Assembly: GCA_029202545.1 (NCBI GenBank)
Contig: CP119311.1
Coordinates: forward strand, 6,138,001 to 6,202,000
Direction of reading: 5' to 3'
Length of the DNA: 64,000 bases
Source: Candidatus Pseudobacter hemicellulosilyticus
Lineage (GTDB): Bacteria; Bacteroidota; Bacteroidia; Chitinophagales; Chitinophagaceae
The notes under the pieces are model-generated. The model did no database searches, was not told the origin of the DNA, and saw only the letters and a program-made list of their open reading frames with translations. The position numbers were made by a program, and so were the translations under genes. Shown here in pieces: positions 61,550-64,000 of the stretch. The stretch's first letter is position 1. Each line of letters starts with the position of its first letter.

Positions 61550-62122
61550 GTGAAACCGAAAGACGAGACAAAAATAGAAGAGATCTACACCGCCACCCTG
61601 GCGCTGGTGGGTGAATACGGGCTCTCAGGCATCACCATGAGCCAGATAGCCGCCAAAGCAGGGTTCGCCACAGGCACCGTTTATACCTATTTCGCCAATA
61701 AGGAAGAGCTGATCGTGAAGCTGTTTGAGAAGTGCATGGCCAATTATACCGATGAATACTTTGCCGGTTTTACCCCCACAGATCCCTTCAAGATCGCTTT
61801 CCACACCATCTGGATGAATATGTTCAACTACTCCATTGAGAAGTTTGAAGAGTTCATTTTCATTGAACAGTGCTTTCATTCGCCCTTTATTTCTGAAGAA
61901 CTAAGGAAGAAATCGAAGGAAAAACTGCAACCCTGGAAAGACCTGATCGAAAGAGGGAAACGGGAAAAACTGGTCAAACCCATTGATTCCGTCTGGCTGA
62001 TGATCTATATCCGCGGCTCCATCCGGGGGATGGTCAAACATTGCGCTTACCTACAGATCGCCGTTTCAGATGAATTCAAGGAAACCATGTTCAATATGTG
62101 CTGGGACGCCATCAGAGATTGA
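61550..62122 (+). CDS. TetR-family repressor of the efflux operon
   Basis: A 190-residue regulator. Helix-turn-helix at residues 20-55: ALVGEYGLSGITMSQIAAKA and ATGTVYTYFANKEELI; the C-terminal ligand domain begins about 60 and has aromatic-rich helices (WMNMFNYSIEKFEEFIFIEQ). The start is GTG at 61550, five bases after the -7 box, so the mRNA may have almost no leader. It precedes the TolC- and HlyD-like genes; matching palindromes before both tetR and tolC suggest it controls itself and the efflux genes. Confidence 0.9.
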   Translation: MKPKDETKIEEIYTATLALVGEYGLSGITMSQIAAKAGFATGTVYTYFANKEELIVKLFEKCMANYTDEYFAGFTPTDPFKIAFHTIWMNMFNYSIEKFEEFIFIEQCFHSPFISEELRKKSKEKLQPWKDLIERGKREKLVKPIDSVWLMIYIRGSIRGMVKHCAYLQIAVSDEFKETMFNMCWDAIRD

Positions 62123-62137
62123 TCTTTTGCCCGGCCA

Positions 62138-62153
62138 CTGAATAAATATTCAT
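62138..62153 (+). promoter_or_regulatory. Second TetR operator
   Basis: CTGAATAAATATTCAT: arms TGAATA/TATTCA around AA, the same half-sites as the palindrome before tetR. It is located 108 bases before the outer-membrane factor gene. Confidence 0.6.
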
Positions 62154-62260
62154 TTCTACAGGCACAACACCTGATCACGAACTTGCCAGCTGCCGCCATA
62201 GCGGCCCATGAAAAAGGGTTGCAGCACCCTGCCCAAGCCTGCATTAATTAATCAAGCAAT

Positions 62261-63607
62261 ATGCGAATAACAAAATGGATGGGCTTCCTGGCCGGAAGCC
62301 TGCTGATGAGCTCCTTTGCCCTTGCCCAGGCTCAGGAAATTAGACCCCTTCAGCTGCAACAGGCCATTGAACTGAGCCTGCAGAACAGCAAACAACTACA
62401 AGCCAGCAGCGCCAGAGTAGAAGCTGCCACCGCCCAGCTGCGGGAAGCGCTGGACAGTCGCCTCCCGGATCTTAAGGTCAGCGGCTCCTGGCTCTTCCTG
62501 GCTCACCCGAATATTGACCTGAAAACAGGTTCCAGCGGAAGTGGCAGCGGCAGCTCAGAACCTATGCCCCAGCCATCACAGGCTATGTACGGCATGGCTA
62601 CCCTGAGCCTGCCCCTCTATGCCGGCGGTAAGATCCGCTACGGTATTGAATCGGCCCGGCTGGTCCAACAGGCCACGGAAAAAGAGGCGGCGGGCGACCA
62701 GGAAGCAGTTACCCTCCGTGCTATCACCGCTTTCTGTAACCTGTACAAATCCGAATCAGCCATGGGCCTGGTTCAGGAAAACCTGCGGCAGTCCCAGCAG
62801 CGCGATCATGACTTTGAGAACCTGGAAAAAAATGGTCTCCTGGCCCGGAACGATCTGCTCAAAGCACAACTACAAACTGCCAATATAGAAATGGCCCTGG
62901 TGAATGCAGAGAACAACCTGAAACTGGCCATGGTCAGTCTCAACCTCCTGATGGGACTGCCCGAGCAAACCCAACTGCAACCCGATACTACCGGCCTGCA
63001 TGCCATCCACTCCCTGGCCGGCATTGAAGCCTATGAGCAGGATGCTTTCAACAACCGCAAGGACCTGCAGGCGGCCGGCCTCCAGCAGAAAGCCAGCCAT
63101 GTAGCTATTAAAAGCGCCCACGCGGATTATTATCCCAGCCTCGGCCTCAGCGGCGGTTATATAGCCGTGCATGTACCGGACCTGGTAACCGCTACCAACC
63201 TGGTGAATGCCGGTGTGGGCCTTCAATATAACCTCGGCTCCCTCTGGAAAACAAAGGCTAAGATAGACGCGGCCAAAGCCAATGAAAAAGAAGTAGTGGC
63301 CCGTCGGGAAATGCTGACAGATGATGTGCGCCTGTCCATCAATAAAGCGTATCAGAATTACCTGTCGGCCCAAAAGAAAATATACGTGCAGGAAAAATCC
63401 GTGGTCAACGCCACCGAGAATTACCGCATCACCAAAAACAAACATGATAACAACCTGGTGACCACCACGGAGCTGCTGGACGCCAACGTAGCCCTGCTGG
63501 AATCCAGGATCAGCCTGGAAGAAGCGCGGGCGGATATCGTGATCGCTTATAATACCCTGCTGAAAGAAGCAGGCATACTTCAACAACAAACGGAAAAATC
63601 GAAATAG
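62261..63607 (+). CDS. TolC-family outer-membrane efflux protein
   Basis: A 448-residue exported protein: signal peptide (MGFLAGSLLMSSFALAQAQE near the start), then two OEP repeats with long helices (LQLQQAIELSLQNSKQLQAS; AVTLRAITAFCNLYKSESAM; KNGLLARNDLLKAQLQTANI; NNLVTTTELLDANVALLESR). A Gly/Ser-rich insertion (about residue 90-100) sits in the first half. It makes the outer-membrane exit duct of a tripartite pump with the HlyD-like protein that begins two bases after its stop. Probably controlled by TetR. Confidence 0.92.
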   Translation: MRITKWMGFLAGSLLMSSFALAQAQEIRPLQLQQAIELSLQNSKQLQASSARVEAATAQLREALDSRLPDLKVSGSWLFLAHPNIDLKTGSSGSGSGSSEPMPQPSQAMYGMATLSLPLYAGGKIRYGIESARLVQQATEKEAAGDQEAVTLRAITAFCNLYKSESAMGLVQENLRQSQQRDHDFENLEKNGLLARNDLLKAQLQTANIEMALVNAENNLKLAMVSLNLLMGLPEQTQLQPDTTGLHAIHSLAGIEAYEQDAFNNRKDLQAAGLQQKASHVAIKSAHADYYPSLGLSGGYIAVHVPDLVTATNLVNAGVGLQYNLGSLWKTKAKIDAAKANEKEVVARREMLTDDVRLSINKAYQNYLSAQKKIYVQEKSVVNATENYRITKNKHDNNLVTTTELLDANVALLESRISLEEARADIVIAYNTLLKEAGILQQQTEKSK

Positions 63608-63609
63608 TT

Positions 63610-64000
63610 ATGTCTACCGCAACTACTGAACAACAGGCGCCCGCCGCCAATAAAAAACGCAATAAGACCTTCCTCATCATCCTGGTGGTCCTGGTTGTAC
63701 TCGGCGGCTGGTATGGTATCAGCAAATACATCCACTCGCTGCACCATGAAGAGACCGACGACGCGCAGGTGGAAGCGCATATCAGTCCTGTCATACCCCG
63801 CATCTCCGGCTTTGTGGCCGATGTGCGCGTAAAGGATAATCAATATGTAAAGAAAGGCGATACCCTGCTGGTGCTGGATAACCGGGATATGGCCCTCCGG
63901 CTGGCCCAGGCTGAAGCAGCCCTGACCACCGCACAAAGCCATCTCTCTTCCGCACAGGCCAGCGCTGGCGCCGCCCATGCCAGCATCCCGCCTTCACAGG
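63610..64000 (+). CDS. HlyD/EmrA-like membrane fusion protein, cut by the window end
   Basis: The first 130 residues are present: cytoplasmic head, one membrane helix (TFLIILVVLVVLGGWYGISK), then EETDDAQVEAHISPVIPRIS and GFVADVRVKDNQYVKKGDTL, the biotinyl-lipoyl-like half of an EmrA-type adaptor, then a coiled coil (LAQAEAALTTAQSHL). Such proteins link an inner-membrane pump (MFS type in EmrAB) with TolC. The transporter gene is expected just outside the window. Start is ATG at 63610, two bases after the TolC-like stop. Confidence 0.93.
   Translation, partial: MSTATTEQQAPAANKKRNKTFLIILVVLVVLGGWYGISKYIHSLHHEETDDAQVEAHISPVIPRISGFVADVRVKDNQYVKKGDTLLVLDNRDMALRLAQAEAALTTAQSHLSSAQASAGAAHASIPPSQ

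Overview
The window looks like a chromosome segment of a Bacteroidota bacterium, most likely a Chitinophagaceae-type soil or water organism. The grounds are a SusC/SusD pair under a FecI-like sigma factor and FecR anti-sigma factor, a DUF4270 lipoprotein, a GH110 galactosidase, a LytS/LytTR two-component pair, TAnnTTTG-type promoter boxes and few Shine-Dalgarno sites. No species name can be supported from the sequence alone. Housekeeping parts are near 50% G+C; an accessory block from about 37.3 to 46 kb is much more AT-rich.

Layout. 0-7.7 kb: SulP anion transporter (cut by the window edge), RhtA-like exporter, aldehyde dehydrogenase, GH110 galactosidase, four dispersed hairpins, and a lipoprotein plus small membrane protein. 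7.7-10.5 kb: cytidylate kinase with a triplicated 3' flank, a candidate structured RNA with its own terminator, and a second tandem repeat. 10.5-26 kb: ClpC, STAS protein, IspD, an acyltransferase, an M1 peptidase with a beta-rich C-terminus, a polyprenyl glycosylphosphotransferase, a Gfo/Idh oxidoreductase, an L,D-transpeptidase-like protein, LytTR regulator and sensor kinase, and a kelch lipoprotein. Two more tandem repeats lie between genes here. 26.7-29.3 kb: DUF4270 lipoprotein and an outer-membrane protein.

The accessory region, 29.3-52.7 kb, is the most interesting. It holds four related small exported cysteine-containing proteins (three in a row at 29.3-30.6 kb and one at 44.1 kb), PEP synthase, sigma factor/FecR/SusC/SusD (SusD is frameshifted), and a predicted periplasmic protein that fuses a thioredoxin domain to a PPP-type phosphatase. 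After a decayed IS481 transposase come a DUF4221-like protein, a thioredoxin-like lipoprotein and a stand-alone phosphatase, which repeat the fusion in split form. Facing them are a LanKC-like kinase-cyclase without the usual N-terminal lyase domain, a translationally coupled partner of unknown family, a small HTH protein and a MauE-type redox membrane protein. Read together, these could form a peptide-modification or export system combining Ser/Thr phosphorylation, dephosphorylation and thiol-disulfide chemistry. That joint role is inference; the individual domains are seen.

53-64 kb: a cobalamin riboswitch with no obvious B12 gene behind it, an acyl-CoA thioesterase, an orphan ABC ATPase, a two-domain protein with a frameshifted tail, an AlkD-like protein, a MscS channel, an MBL-fold hydrolase, a candidate ADP-ribosyltransferase toxin with a small overlapping antitoxin, and a TetR-controlled TolC/HlyD efflux operon that runs off the right edge.
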